The notes: generated from the letters alone by a model not told the origin. A stretch of 64,000 nt of DNA from Flavobacteriaceae bacterium HL-DH10 (GCA_031826515.1 CP134536.1:2672501-2736500), one strand, 5' to 3'. Numbered from the stretch's first letter, positions 27,570 through 37,965 are shown. Numbers and translations: made by a program.

Positions 27570-29966
27570 ATGTTCAAAAAAAATAAAATGAAATTTAATA
27601 AGCTTTTCACCCTATTAAGTCTGCTACTATATACATGCGTTTCAATTGCCCAACTTCAAAATAATAATACGCTAAATACGCCGCCAGATATTAGTAAAGA
27701 TTTTGAAGATTATAAAAACACGTATTATCTAGCCGATGAATTAGCTTCTTTTAATCCAGAAACAGGACAAGGAACTATTAAATACTTACGATATAACTTT
27801 GCAACCAGACAAGCTTTTAACAATATGTTAAGCAAGCTTACTCCTAGTATTGCAAATGAATTTCCTTCAACAGAATATGCGGTTTCTCCAGAATTGCCAT
27901 TCTCAGTTGAGTTTATTTCAGATAGAACCATTAGAATAAAAACATCATCAGGACCTCAATTTAAAAAACAAGAGGCATCTTTAATGCTTGTTGACGGTGT
28001 TGCGAAAGATGCTAGAAATTTATGGACATATTCTAAAGTTTCAGAAGGACATAAATACACAAGTTCAAAAGGATCTGTGTTAATAACTGAAAAACCTTGG
28101 CATGTATATATTTATGATGCTTCGGGAAAATTACTAACAAGTACGTTGCATTTAGATGATGTAAAAAGTACATATACACCCGTAACGCCTTTTTCATTTG
28201 TTAGAAGAGCCGAAGACTATTCTCGTAGTATGGATGCTGTGTTTTCCATGTCGCCAGAAGAAAAGATATTTGGCTGTGGTGAATCATTTACACAATTTAA
28301 TAAACGTGGACAGAAAGTGATTTTATGGACAGATGATGCTAATGGTGTACAAAATGAAACCATGTATAAACCTATTCCTTTTTATATGAGTAGTCGTGGT
28401 TATGGCGTTTTTATGCACCATTCTACACCCATTACGGTAGATTTTGGTAAATATTTTAATGCTGCTAATTCTATGATGATTGGTGATGATGAAGCCGATT
28501 TATTCGTGTTTATTGGAGAGCCAAAAGATATTTTAGATGAGTATACGGACCTTACAGGTAAACCAGAAATGCCACCCCTTTGGTCATTTGGTTTTTGGAT
28601 GAGTCGTATTACTTATTTTTCTGAACAAGAAGGGAGGGATATAGCAACAAATCTTCGTAAACATAAAATACCGAGTGATGTTATTCATTTTGACACCGGT
28701 TGGTTTGAAACAGATTGGAGGTGTAATTACGAATTTTCGAAAAACAGATTTGACGACCCTGCTAAAATGATTGCCGATATGAAAGCAGATGGTTTTAATG
28801 TTTGTTTATGGCAGTTACCATATTTTACGCCAAAAAACACGTTGTTTAATGAAATTATTGAAAAAGGCTTAGCTGTAAAAGACAAGAAAGGAAACATTCC
28901 TTATGAGGATGCTACATTAGATTTTACTAATCCTAAAACTATTGCATGGTATCAAGAAAAAATAGCTTCTTTACTTAAGTTAGGAGTTGGAGTTATTAAG
29001 GTAGATTTTGGAGAGGCTGGACCTGCATCTGGTATTTATAGTAATGGAAAAACAGGTTTTTACGAACATAATTTATATCCTTTAAGATACAATAAAGCGG
29101 TTGCTGAAATCACTAAAGAAGTTACAGGCAACAGTATTATTTGGGCACGTAGTACATGGGCTGGAAGTCAGCGTTATCCCTTACACTGGGGAGGCGATGC
29201 AGCAACAACTAATACAGCTATGGCATCAACCTTAAGAGGAGGACTCTCTTTAGGGTTATCTGGTTTCTCTTTTTGGAGTCATGATGTAGGTGGATTTACA
29301 ACAAAATCTCCAGAAGATGTATATCGAAGATGGACGCCTTTTGGGATGCTTACTTCGCATGTGCGCAGTCATGGTGAACCACCAACAGAACCTTGGGAAT
29401 ATAGTAAGGCGTTTTTAAGCGGATTTAGAGATGCAGATAATATGCGTTACAAACTAATGCCATATATCTATGCGCAAGCTAAGCACGCTTCTGAAAATGG
29501 TTTGCCAATGCTAAGAGCGTTATTTGTTGAATATCCTAGCGATCCAGGTGCTTGGTTAGTAGACGATCAATACCTTTTTGGGTCAGATATGTTGGTCGCT
29601 CCATTATTTGAAAATGTAACGGAAAGAAAGGTGTATTTGCCAGATGGTAAATGGATAGATTATCAAACAGGTAAAGTATACAATAAAGGATGGCATACCA
29701 TTAAAGCTGGAGCGATTCCTATTATTGCCTTAGTTAAAGATGGTACTGTAATCCCCCATATTAAATTGGCACAATCAACAAAAGATATGAACTGGAGCAA
29801 GATAGAACTAAAAGTTTATACTGCTGATACTACAGAGGCTAAAGGGTATTTGTATCTGCCAAACGATTCTGAATTGCACGAATTAATTTTAGATAAAAAA
29901 GATTCAGGATTTGTACTTAAAAATAATCCAGTTTCAGAAAAAACAAGTTTCAAAATTACTAATTAA
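27570..29966 (+). CDS. GH31 alpha-glycosidase, probable alpha-xylosidase
   Basis: A 798-residue exported enzyme (Sec signal ending near CVSIAQ). The GH31 barrel shows FGFWMSRITYF, the nucleophile Asp479 in KVDFGE and the acid/base Asp543 in HWGGD, then GLSGFSFWSHDVGGF and the beta-sandwich C-terminus. The KVDFGE...QRYPLHWGGD pattern follows bacterial alpha-xylosidases such as YicI (KTDFGE...HWGGD) rather than alpha-glucosidases. Removal of alpha-1,6-xylose from xyloglucan oligosaccharides fits the neighbours. It begins the block of hydrolase genes; GH97 follows after 11 bases. Confidence 0.9.
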   Translation: MFKKNKMKFNKLFTLLSLLLYTCVSIAQLQNNNTLNTPPDISKDFEDYKNTYYLADELASFNPETGQGTIKYLRYNFATRQAFNNMLSKLTPSIANEFPSTEYAVSPELPFSVEFISDRTIRIKTSSGPQFKKQEASLMLVDGVAKDARNLWTYSKVSEGHKYTSSKGSVLITEKPWHVYIYDASGKLLTSTLHLDDVKSTYTPVTPFSFVRRAEDYSRSMDAVFSMSPEEKIFGCGESFTQFNKRGQKVILWTDDANGVQNETMYKPIPFYMSSRGYGVFMHHSTPITVDFGKYFNAANSMMIGDDEADLFVFIGEPKDILDEYTDLTGKPEMPPLWSFGFWMSRITYFSEQEGRDIATNLRKHKIPSDVIHFDTGWFETDWRCNYEFSKNRFDDPAKMIADMKADGFNVCLWQLPYFTPKNTLFNEIIEKGLAVKDKKGNIPYEDATLDFTNPKTIAWYQEKIASLLKLGVGVIKVDFGEAGPASGIYSNGKTGFYEHNLYPLRYNKAVAEITKEVTGNSIIWARSTWAGSQRYPLHWGGDAATTNTAMASTLRGGLSLGLSGFSFWSHDVGGFTTKSPEDVYRRWTPFGMLTSHVRSHGEPPTEPWEYSKAFLSGFRDADNMRYKLMPYIYAQAKHASENGLPMLRALFVEYPSDPGAWLVDDQYLFGSDMLVAPLFENVTERKVYLPDGKWIDYQTGKVYNKGWHTIKAGAIPIIALVKDGTVIPHIKLAQSTKDMNWSKIELKVYTADTTEAKGYLYLPNDSELHELILDKKDSGFVLKNNPVSEKTSFKITN

Positions 29967-29977
29967 AAGAAATAATA

Positions 29978-31975
29978 ATGTTTAAACAGTTGTCTATAGT
30001 ATTAGTAGTCGCCTTAAGTATTTCTTGTGTAAAACAAGAAAAAGATGCTATGTATCAAGTGGCATCACCAAATGCAAAAAATAATATAAAATTTGAATTA
30101 CAAAATGGCGTACCAACATACAGTGTTTCTCATGGAGACAAAAGCGTACTAAATACATCAGATTTGGGTTTCATATTTAAAAACAACGATTCTCTAAGTA
30201 GTAATTTTGAAGTCCTTCATGCAGAAGAAACGGCTTTTGATGAAACTTGGGAACAAGTATGGGGAGAAAAACACCATATTCGTAATCATTATAACCAATT
30301 ATCGGTAACACTTCAAGAAACCTCAAAAACCAAAAGACAATTAGAAATTCAATTTCGTGCCTTTAATGATGGTATTGCCTTTAGATACGTTTATCCAGAA
30401 CAAGGTAAAGACAGCATTGTTATCATAGACGAACTCACGTCTTTCAATATAGCTAACGATGGTGATGCATGGTGGATTCCAGCTTATAAAACAAATCGTT
30501 ACGAGCATTTATTTACAAAATCAGGATTAAGTACATTAGATACTGTTCATACACCATTAACAATCAAGAGTAACAATGGTTTATACTTAAGTTTTCATGA
30601 AGCAGATTTGAAAGATTTTGCAAGCTATACTATAGCTCATAAAAGCGGAACTCATTTTGATCTTGATTTAATGCCTTGGAGTAATGGTGATAAAGTACGA
30701 ACCAATAGTTCTTTTAACACACCTTGGAGAACGCTTCAAATTGGAGAGAAGCCAGGGGATTTAATAGAGTCTTATATTGTTTTAAACTTAAACGAACCTA
30801 ATAAATTAGAAGATACCAGTTGGATTGAAAATTACAAATACCTTGGTGTTTGGTGGGGTATGCATATTTCTAAATATTCCTTTTGGGAAGGTCCAAACCA
30901 TGGAGCAAGCACTAAAATATCTAAAGAATATATTGATGACTGTAAGAAACTTGGAATACATCATTTATTAATTGAAGGATGGAATAAAGGGTGGACACCT
31001 GCTTGGTACGAAAATAAAATGCACGTATTCAGTTTTACTGAAGCTACAGACGATTTCAATTTAAAAGAAGTAACAGATTATGCCAGAGATAATGATGTGA
31101 AAATTATTGGATATCATGAAACAGGTTCTAATATTATTAATTACAGAAAACAAATTGATGCAGGTATGAAATTGTATCAAGATATGGGAATTAACGATGT
31201 TAAAATTGGTCAAGTTGGCGATAAATTAAATATGAAAGAATGGCATGGGAGTCAATTTGGGGTTCAATATTACAGAGAAGTTTTAGAAAAAGCTGCAAAA
31301 TATAAATTAACAGTAAATTTTCATGAACCCATTAAGGCAACAGGAGAGCGTAGAACCTACCCAAATATGATGGCACGTGAAGGTGCTCGAGGTCAAGAAT
31401 ACAATGCTTGGAGTGATGGTAATCCGCCAAGTCATACGGTAACCTTACCTTTTACTAGAATGTTAGCAGGTCCTATGGATTTTACACCTGGAGTTATTGA
31501 TGTTTTAGAAACAAAAGGTTTTAATAATCGTCGAGTACATACTACCGCAGCTAAGCAATTAGCATTATATGTAACGATGTATTCACCAATTCAAATGTTA
31601 GCAGATTTACCAGAAAATTACATTGGGAAACCAGAATTTCAATTCTTGGCAGATGTACCAACAGATTGGGAAGACACCAAAGTATTAAATGCTGAAATTG
31701 GCGAATATATTACAACTGTTCGTAAAGATTTAAAATCGGACGATTGGTATTTAGGAAGTATGACCAACGAAAATACGCGTGACTTAGAAATTGATTTATC
31801 CTTTTTAGGAGAGGGCACATTTGAAGCACAAATATATGCAGATGCAGAAGGAACCGATTTAGAAAATAATCCAGCAAGTGTTGGTATTTCAACTAAAAAA
31901 GTAACTGCTACAGATAAAATGACTTTAAAACTACCGTCGGGTGGTGGAACTGCTATTCGGTTTAAAAAAATATAA
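29978..31975 (+). CDS. GH97 glycosidase, SusB-type inverting subgroup
   Basis: A 665-residue lipoprotein (lipobox ISC, Cys17). It has an N-terminal beta-sandwich (about 20-270), a GH97 barrel (KYLGVWWGMHISKYSFWEG) and a C-terminal sandwich. Glu381 (HETG), Glu450 (FHEP) and Glu474 (GQEYN) keep the exact spacings, 69 and 24, of Glu439, Glu508 and Glu532 of Bacteroides SusB. This places it with the inverting alpha-glucosidase clade rather than the retaining alpha-galactosidases, which carry an Asp nucleophile. An alpha-glucosidase is not an expected xyloglucan enzyme, so its substrate in this operon is unclear. Confidence 0.9.
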   Translation: MFKQLSIVLVVALSISCVKQEKDAMYQVASPNAKNNIKFELQNGVPTYSVSHGDKSVLNTSDLGFIFKNNDSLSSNFEVLHAEETAFDETWEQVWGEKHHIRNHYNQLSVTLQETSKTKRQLEIQFRAFNDGIAFRYVYPEQGKDSIVIIDELTSFNIANDGDAWWIPAYKTNRYEHLFTKSGLSTLDTVHTPLTIKSNNGLYLSFHEADLKDFASYTIAHKSGTHFDLDLMPWSNGDKVRTNSSFNTPWRTLQIGEKPGDLIESYIVLNLNEPNKLEDTSWIENYKYLGVWWGMHISKYSFWEGPNHGASTKISKEYIDDCKKLGIHHLLIEGWNKGWTPAWYENKMHVFSFTEATDDFNLKEVTDYARDNDVKIIGYHETGSNIINYRKQIDAGMKLYQDMGINDVKIGQVGDKLNMKEWHGSQFGVQYYREVLEKAAKYKLTVNFHEPIKATGERRTYPNMMAREGARGQEYNAWSDGNPPSHTVTLPFTRMLAGPMDFTPGVIDVLETKGFNNRRVHTTAAKQLALYVTMYSPIQMLADLPENYIGKPEFQFLADVPTDWEDTKVLNAEIGEYITTVRKDLKSDDWYLGSMTNENTRDLEIDLSFLGEGTFEAQIYADAEGTDLENNPASVGISTKKVTATDKMTLKLPSGGGTAIRFKKI

Positions 31976-31984
31976 TTTATAAAA

Positions 31985-34240
31985 ATGAATAAAAATATAT
32001 TAGTAGTAACAACAATAGGGTTACTTTTTTCGCTTCAGTCTTGTAAGCAAGAAGTCAAAAATGATTCAGTAATAACTGAAACAATAAATCCTTCAGAAAA
32101 AACATATCAACCAAAAGTATTTGATGCTTCAAAATTTGAAACAAAGATTAACTCTTTAATCTCTCAAATGACACTTGAAGAGAAAATAGGTATGCTCCAT
32201 GGTAATAGTATGTTCTCTACTGGTGGTGTAGAACGTTTAGGAATTCCTGAATTAAAAATGGCAGATGGACCTTTAGGTGTTCGTGAAGAAATTTCACGCG
32301 ATTCTTGGGCAGCAGCTGGTTGGGATAATGATTTTGCAACTTACTATCCTGCTGGAGGTGGTTTATCAGCCACTTGGAATATAGATTTAGCCTATGTGTT
32401 TGGAAATAGTGTTGGTCAAGAATTGAGAGCTAGAGATAAAGACATGTTACTGTCTCCTGCAATCAATATTATAAGAACACCATTGGGAGGAAGAACCTAT
32501 GAGTATTTTACAGAAGACCCGTTCTTAAACAAAAAAATATCAGTGCCACTTATTATTGGTTTACAAGATAATGATGTGATGGCTTGTGTAAAACATTATG
32601 CTGCCAATAATCAAGAAACCAATCGTGATTTTGTAGATGTTCAAATTGATGAACGTACACTTCGTGAAATTTATTTACCTGCGTATAAAGCTGCTGTAAC
32701 AGAGGCGAATGCTTATAGTTTAATGGGAGCTTATAACAAGTTTAGAGGCGAATATTTATGTGAGAATGATTATATGTTGAATAAAGTTTTACGTGATGAA
32801 TGGGGTTTCAAAGGGGTTGTGGTTTCAGATTGGGCTGCGGTTCATTCCACAGTTAAAACTCTAGAAAATGGCTTGGATATTGAAATGGGAACACCTACAA
32901 CTAATTTTAATGAGTTCCTATTAGCAGATAGGTTAATTGCTGCAGCAAAAGCTGGAGATATTTCAGAAGAAGAAATTGATAAACATGTAAAACGTATTTT
33001 AACCGTATTATTTCAAGTGAAAGCTATTGATGGTGAAGGACGTGTTAAAGGTAGCATTGCAACAGAAGCTCATTATAAAGATGCTTATGATATTGCAGCT
33101 GAATCTATTGTGTTGTTAAAAAATGATAACAATGTATTGCCTTTAAATTTAGAAGATATAAAGTCTATTGCTGTTATTGGAAATAATGCCACTAAGAAAA
33201 ATGCTTTAGGCGGATTTGGAGCTGGCGTAAAAACAAAAAGAGAAGTAACACCTTTAGAAGGTTTAAAAAATAGATTGCCAGAATCTATTACTATTAATTA
33301 TGCAGAAGGTTATTTAGAACGTTATGATGATAAGAAAAAAGGGAAATTAGGTGATATTACTTTAAATGGACCTGTAACTATTGATGAATTAGATGCTGCT
33401 AAATTGCAAGAAGCTATTGATGCTGCTAAAAAATCAGATATGGTTATCATTTTTGCGGGTTCTAACCGTGATTATGAAACCGAAGCCTCAGACCGTAGAA
33501 GTTTAGAATTACCTTTCGCACAAGAAGAATTAATAAATAAAGTTAGAGCGGTTAACCCTAATACAATTGTTGTAATGATTGCTGGTGCTCCATTCGACAT
33601 TGTAGATATTAGCGAAAAATCACCCACATTAGTTTGGAGTTGGTTTAATGGTTCTGAAGGCGGAAATGCTTTAGCCGATGTTTTGTTAGGTGCCATTAAC
33701 CCTTCAGGTAAATTACCTTGGACCATGCCTAAAAAACTTGAAGATTCACCTGCACATGCTACACATAGTTTTCCTGGAGATAAATCTGTAACATATACAG
33801 AAGGCATTTTAGTTGGATACCGTTGGTTTGATACAAATAAGATAGAACCTCTTTATCCGTTTGGTTACGGATTGTCATATACAAATTTCGAGTTCTCAGA
33901 TTTAAAAACAGACAAGAAAACCTATAAAGCATCAGATGTTATTGAGGCAACTTTTACTATCAAAAATACAGGAGATGCAGATGGTAAAGAAGTAGCTCAA
34001 TTATATGTTTCAGATCCAAAATCTTATGTTGAAAAAGCGGCACAAGAATTAAAAGGATTTAAAAAAGTATTTGTAAAAACTGGTGCCACAGAACTTGTAA
34101 CAATACAATTACCTGTAAAGGAATTAGCATATTACAATGAAGTTAAAAAAGAATGGCTAGTAGAATCTGGTACATATAATATTAAAATAGGAAACTCTTC
34201 TAGAAGTATCAAGAAAGAAATTCAAATAAATGTTGAGTAA
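31985..34240 (+). CDS. GH3 beta-glucosidase-like enzyme
   Basis: A 751-residue lipoprotein (lipobox QSC, Cys20). The N-terminal GH3 barrel has KHYAANNQETNRD and the nucleophile Asp282 in VVVSDWAAVH. The C-terminal alpha/beta sandwich (SIVLLKNDNNVLPL; IVMIAGAPFDI) is followed by a fibronectin-III-like tail from about 655 (PFGYGLSYTNFEFSDL). This three-domain layout is that of exo-beta-glucosidases and beta-xylosidases. In a xyloglucan operon it would remove beta-1,4-glucose from the backbone after the xylosidase. It follows GH97 by 9 bases, and its stop lies one base before the preferred start of the next gene. Confidence 0.92.
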   Translation: MNKNILVVTTIGLLFSLQSCKQEVKNDSVITETINPSEKTYQPKVFDASKFETKINSLISQMTLEEKIGMLHGNSMFSTGGVERLGIPELKMADGPLGVREEISRDSWAAAGWDNDFATYYPAGGGLSATWNIDLAYVFGNSVGQELRARDKDMLLSPAINIIRTPLGGRTYEYFTEDPFLNKKISVPLIIGLQDNDVMACVKHYAANNQETNRDFVDVQIDERTLREIYLPAYKAAVTEANAYSLMGAYNKFRGEYLCENDYMLNKVLRDEWGFKGVVVSDWAAVHSTVKTLENGLDIEMGTPTTNFNEFLLADRLIAAAKAGDISEEEIDKHVKRILTVLFQVKAIDGEGRVKGSIATEAHYKDAYDIAAESIVLLKNDNNVLPLNLEDIKSIAVIGNNATKKNALGGFGAGVKTKREVTPLEGLKNRLPESITINYAEGYLERYDDKKKGKLGDITLNGPVTIDELDAAKLQEAIDAAKKSDMVIIFAGSNRDYETEASDRRSLELPFAQEELINKVRAVNPNTIVVMIAGAPFDIVDISEKSPTLVWSWFNGSEGGNALADVLLGAINPSGKLPWTMPKKLEDSPAHATHSFPGDKSVTYTEGILVGYRWFDTNKIEPLYPFGYGLSYTNFEFSDLKTDKKTYKASDVIEATFTIKNTGDADGKEVAQLYVSDPKSYVEKAAQELKGFKKVFVKTGATELVTIQLPVKELAYYNEVKKEWLVESGTYNIKIGNSSRSIKKEIQINVE

Positions 34241-34241
34241 G

Positions 34242-35750
34242 ATGAAAATAGTAAATAGCCTTATTGTTAGCTTAATGCTAATGGTGTTTTCTGCTTGTAG
34301 TTCAAGCAGTCCTTCTGATGAAAAAACTGATCCAGATCCAGTAGTTACATATACCTTAACCACCAGTGTAAATAGTATAGATCTTGATAATACAGAAAGT
34401 AATGAGGATATAACGATTACTACAAATGTAGATTCATGGGTAATTAGCAGTTCAGGAACAAGCTGGATAACGTTAAGCAAAAGTTTAGGTACAGCAGGGG
34501 CTACCGTAGTTAAAATTACAGCATCAGAAAACACGAGTATTGTAGGGCGTTCAACTGAAATTACTGTAAATGCAAATAATGTTTCTGCAGTTAAAATAAC
34601 TGTAAATCAAGCAGGGGTACCTTCAGCAAATGGTATTTATCCAGATTATAATACAAACCCTATTCCTGCAGATGCCGCAGGTATGAGTAGTACAGCAGTA
34701 GAAATTGCAGCAAACATAACTTTAGGTTGGAATATAGGTAATAGTTTAGAAGCAACAGGGAGTGAAACAGCATGGGGTAATCCTCTTGTTACAAAACAAT
34801 TAATAGATGCTGTTAAAGCAAATGGCTTTAATGCTGTAAGAATACCTTGTTCTTGGAATCAATATTTAACAGACGATGTTAATGCTAAAATAAAAACAGA
34901 ATGGCTGGATAGAGTTAAGGATGTGGTTCAATATTGTGTTGATAACGATATGTATGCGCTATTAAACATCCATTGGGATGGGGGATGGTTAGAAAACAAT
35001 ATCGGTGAAACTAATAAGGTAAATGTTAATGCAAAACAAAAAGCATTTTGGGAACAAATAGCAACTCATTTTAGAGATTTTGATGAGCATTTATTATTTG
35101 CAAGTGCTAATGAACCCGCAGTAGAAAATGCTACACAAATGGCTATTTTGAACTCATATCACCAAACATTTGTAGATGCTGTTAGAGCAACAGGAGGTAA
35201 AAATGCATACAGAACTTTAGTAGTTCAAGGTCCTTCTACCGATATTGAAAAAACCAATGATTTGATGACAACATTGCCAATAGACACTGTTTCAGATAGA
35301 ATGATGGCAGAAGTACATTATTATACACCTTGGCAATTTGCAGGACTTACCGAAGATGCATCATGGGGAAAAATGTTTTATTATTGGGGTTCAGGTTTTC
35401 ATTCAACTACAGATACAGAGCGTAATGCAACTTGGGGAGAAGAAGCTGAATTAGACGGTTATTTTCAATCTATGAAAACGAAGTTCGTAGATCAAGGTAT
35501 TCCCGTAATTCTAGGGGAATTTGGAGCTATTAGGCATACAACGTTAACAGGTGATGATTTAACATTACATTTAAATTCGAGAGCTTATTATTTAAAATAT
35601 TTGGTTCAACAAGCAAAAGCAAATGGTCTATTACCATTCTATTGGGATGAAGGTAGTATAGGAAATAATGGTTTTGGTCTTTTTGATAGAAGTAATAACA
35701 CCGTATCTGATCAACAAGCAATTGACGCACTTATAGATGGACTTAATTAA
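34242..35750 (+). CDS. BACON-GH5 endo-beta-glucanase, probable surface xyloglucanase
   Basis: A lipoprotein of 502 residues from the ATG at 34242, preferred over 34230 because it gives a clean lipobox signal (SAC, Cys19) and does not overlap the GH3 stop. A BACON module covers about residues 35-125 (WVISSSGTSWITLSKS... VNQAG). The GH5 barrel starts at about 150 (LGWNIGNSLEATGSETAWGN), with acid/base Glu291 (NEP) and nucleophile Glu426 (LGEFG). BACON plus a GH5 domain opening GWNxGNS...ETAWGNP is the arrangement of BoGH5A-type (GH5_4) xyloglucan endoglucanases. It would make the first cuts at the surface. A strong terminator follows. Confidence 0.9.
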   Translation: MKIVNSLIVSLMLMVFSACSSSSPSDEKTDPDPVVTYTLTTSVNSIDLDNTESNEDITITTNVDSWVISSSGTSWITLSKSLGTAGATVVKITASENTSIVGRSTEITVNANNVSAVKITVNQAGVPSANGIYPDYNTNPIPADAAGMSSTAVEIAANITLGWNIGNSLEATGSETAWGNPLVTKQLIDAVKANGFNAVRIPCSWNQYLTDDVNAKIKTEWLDRVKDVVQYCVDNDMYALLNIHWDGGWLENNIGETNKVNVNAKQKAFWEQIATHFRDFDEHLLFASANEPAVENATQMAILNSYHQTFVDAVRATGGKNAYRTLVVQGPSTDIEKTNDLMTTLPIDTVSDRMMAEVHYYTPWQFAGLTEDASWGKMFYYWGSGFHSTTDTERNATWGEEAELDGYFQSMKTKFVDQGIPVILGEFGAIRHTTLTGDDLTLHLNSRAYYLKYLVQQAKANGLLPFYWDEGSIGNNGFGLFDRSNNTVSDQQAIDALIDGLN

Positions 35751-35787
35751 TAGAATTATTTAGTTTTTAGTTTGAGTTAGTTTTTTT

Positions 35788-35821
35788 AAGATTCTTGTTT
35801 GGAGTTTTAAACAAGAATCTT
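35788..35821 (+). terminator. Terminator after the GH5 gene
   Basis: AAGATTCTTGTTT (35788-35800) and AAACAAGAATCTT (35809-35821) pair over 13 bp with an eight-base loop, followed by further Ts. It ends the susC2-to-GH5 transcription unit and separates it from GH42, GH29 and the esterase. Confidence 0.75.
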
Positions 35822-35870
35822 TTATTAAATCATTTGACAACCTAATACGAACTATATATTATTTAGATTT

Positions 35871-37958
35871 ATGAAACATTCTCTTTTTAAATCATTTTTC
35901 ATTTTTATTTTAACGCTAAGTGTTGGGGCTCAAAATGCTTCAAAATTTTTTCCAAAGGAAAATTTAATGTCAATTGGCATATACTATTATCCTGAGCATT
36001 GGAACCATAGTGAATGGGAACGCGATATTAAAAATATTTCAGAATTAGGTTTTGAATTTATTCACCTAGCAGAATTTGCATGGATAAACATGGAACCTCA
36101 AGAAGGTATTTATACGTTCGAATGGTTAGATGAGGTGATTAACCTTGCTGCAAAATATAAATTAAAAGTTATTTTAGGTACACCAACAGCAATTTCTCCC
36201 GTGTGGATGGGTATAAAACACCCCGAAATTTATGCTATGGGTTCAAATTACTTACGGGCAGAGCATGGTACAAGGGCACAACAATCGTTAAGTAATCCTA
36301 TTTGGAAAGATTTTTCAAAGAAGATTATTTCAAAATTAGGCGAACGCTATGGAAATAATACAACAGTTATTGGCTGGCAATTAGATAACGAACCTGAGGC
36401 TAAAGAAGATTACAGTCCATCGTCGCAAGAAGCCTTTAAGTTGTGGTTAGAAAATAAATATAAAACCATTGATGCTTTAAACACCGCTTGGGGTACTGCT
36501 TTTTGGAGTCAAACATATTCAGATTTCAATCAAATTAAAATACACAATGCTAATCATGTAGGCTGGTGGGGAGCTAACCCTCATGCTTTGTTAGATTTTA
36601 AGCGTTATTCAGCAGATACACAAGCTAATTTTTTAGATTTTCAAGCCAATATATTACGATCGCTAATTTCTAAAAATCAATACATAACTACTAATTACAC
36701 AGCCACTACATATGGAGCAGACCCAAGACGTACTAAAGAATTAGATTTCAATGCTTTTACAAGTTACCCTAACAAAGGGCAAGCTAATATTGGTGACAAC
36801 GGATTTAGACTTGGAGACCCTAAAGAAATTTCGTTTGCATTAAGTTTCTTTAAACCAGAAAATACAGTATCTGGTATTATGGAGCTTCAACCAGGTTTTG
36901 TTAATTGGGGTAATATAAATCCATTATTACAACCTGGAGCTTTGCGCATGTGGTTGTATCATTGCTTTGGAGGTGATTTGTCATTCGCTTGTTCGTACCG
37001 TTATCGTCAAATAAATTACAGTGCAGAACAGTATCATAGTGGTATTACAAAACTAGATGGTGTTAGCTTATCGCAAGGCGGAAAAGATTATAAGCAAGTT
37101 ATTAATGAAATGAAAATTTTACGAGATGCATATAATCCTAAAGCTAAAAAGCCTTCAGAATTAGTAAAACGAAAAACAGCTTTATTGTGGAATTATGATA
37201 ATTTATGGAGTATGAGTCGGCAAGGGCAAACGAGCCAATGGAATACTTTATCCTTTTTTCAGAAGTATCTAGAAATAAGTAAATCCTTTGGAGCTCCTTC
37301 AGATATTATTTATGATGACGATGATTTAAACGATTATAATGTAGTCATTATTCCTGCTTTTGAATTGGTTGATGATGCCACAATTACAAAATGGAAAGAT
37401 TATGTTAAGCAAGGCGGAAACCTTGTATTAACCTTAAGAACGGGAGTTAAAGATAAAAACGGACATTTATTTCAATCTGCTTACGGAGAAAAAATATATC
37501 CGTTAATTGATGCTAAAATTGATTATTTCGATCATTTATTGCCAAATATGAAAGGCACAATTTCAATTAACAATACAGAATATTACTGGAATAATTGGGC
37601 AGATTTAGTAAATGCTAATAAACCAGAAAATGTATGGGCAACTTATACCAATCAATTTTATGCTGGTAAAGCAGCTGTAGTTACTAATAAAATTGGTGAA
37701 GGAACGGTAACTTATATAGGCGTAGATACGGATGATGCACAATTAGAAAAAGATATTTTACGTAAAGTATACAGTAATGCAAATATATCTACAGAAAATT
37801 ATCCAGAAGGTGTTTATGTACAATGGCGTGATGGTTTTTGGGTAGCCGTGAATTATTCATCAAATAATTATCAATTAGAAATACCAAAAAAAGCTAAAAT
37901 ATTAATTGGGACAGACATCGTAAAACCTGGTGGTGTAACAGTTTGGGTAGAAAAATAG
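35871..37958 (+). CDS. GH42 beta-galactosidase-like enzyme
   Basis: A 695-residue exported enzyme (Sec signal ending SVGAQ). The GH42 barrel shows GIYYYPEHW at the start, acid/base Glu174 in LDNEPEA and nucleophile Glu338 in GIMELQPG. Then come the trimerization-type domain with the glutamine-amidotransferase-like fold (YNVVIIPAFELVDD; ITKWKDYVKQGGNLVLTLRTG) and a short beta domain. It could remove beta-galactose from galactosylated xyloglucan side chains. It starts a second transcription unit after the terminator at 35788-35821 and is followed by the fucosidase gene after 7 bases, which suits sequential removal of fucose and then galactose. Confidence 0.92.
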   Translation: MKHSLFKSFFIFILTLSVGAQNASKFFPKENLMSIGIYYYPEHWNHSEWERDIKNISELGFEFIHLAEFAWINMEPQEGIYTFEWLDEVINLAAKYKLKVILGTPTAISPVWMGIKHPEIYAMGSNYLRAEHGTRAQQSLSNPIWKDFSKKIISKLGERYGNNTTVIGWQLDNEPEAKEDYSPSSQEAFKLWLENKYKTIDALNTAWGTAFWSQTYSDFNQIKIHNANHVGWWGANPHALLDFKRYSADTQANFLDFQANILRSLISKNQYITTNYTATTYGADPRRTKELDFNAFTSYPNKGQANIGDNGFRLGDPKEISFALSFFKPENTVSGIMELQPGFVNWGNINPLLQPGALRMWLYHCFGGDLSFACSYRYRQINYSAEQYHSGITKLDGVSLSQGGKDYKQVINEMKILRDAYNPKAKKPSELVKRKTALLWNYDNLWSMSRQGQTSQWNTLSFFQKYLEISKSFGAPSDIIYDDDDLNDYNVVIIPAFELVDDATITKWKDYVKQGGNLVLTLRTGVKDKNGHLFQSAYGEKIYPLIDAKIDYFDHLLPNMKGTISINNTEYYWNNWADLVNANKPENVWATYTNQFYAGKAAVVTNKIGEGTVTYIGVDTDDAQLEKDILRKVYSNANISTENYPEGVYVQWRDGFWVAVNYSSNNYQLEIPKKAKILIGTDIVKPGGVTVWVEK

Positions 37959-37965
37959 TATACGA

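Noticed and set aside
33472-33807. Open frame of 111 codons on the minus strand within GH3
   Set aside because: It covers conserved GH3 sequence on the other strand and has no own signals.
34157-34534. Open frame of 125 codons on the minus strand at the GH3/GH5 junction
   Set aside because: It lies opposite the well-supported end of GH3 and the start of GH5, with no recognizable domain; a shadow frame.
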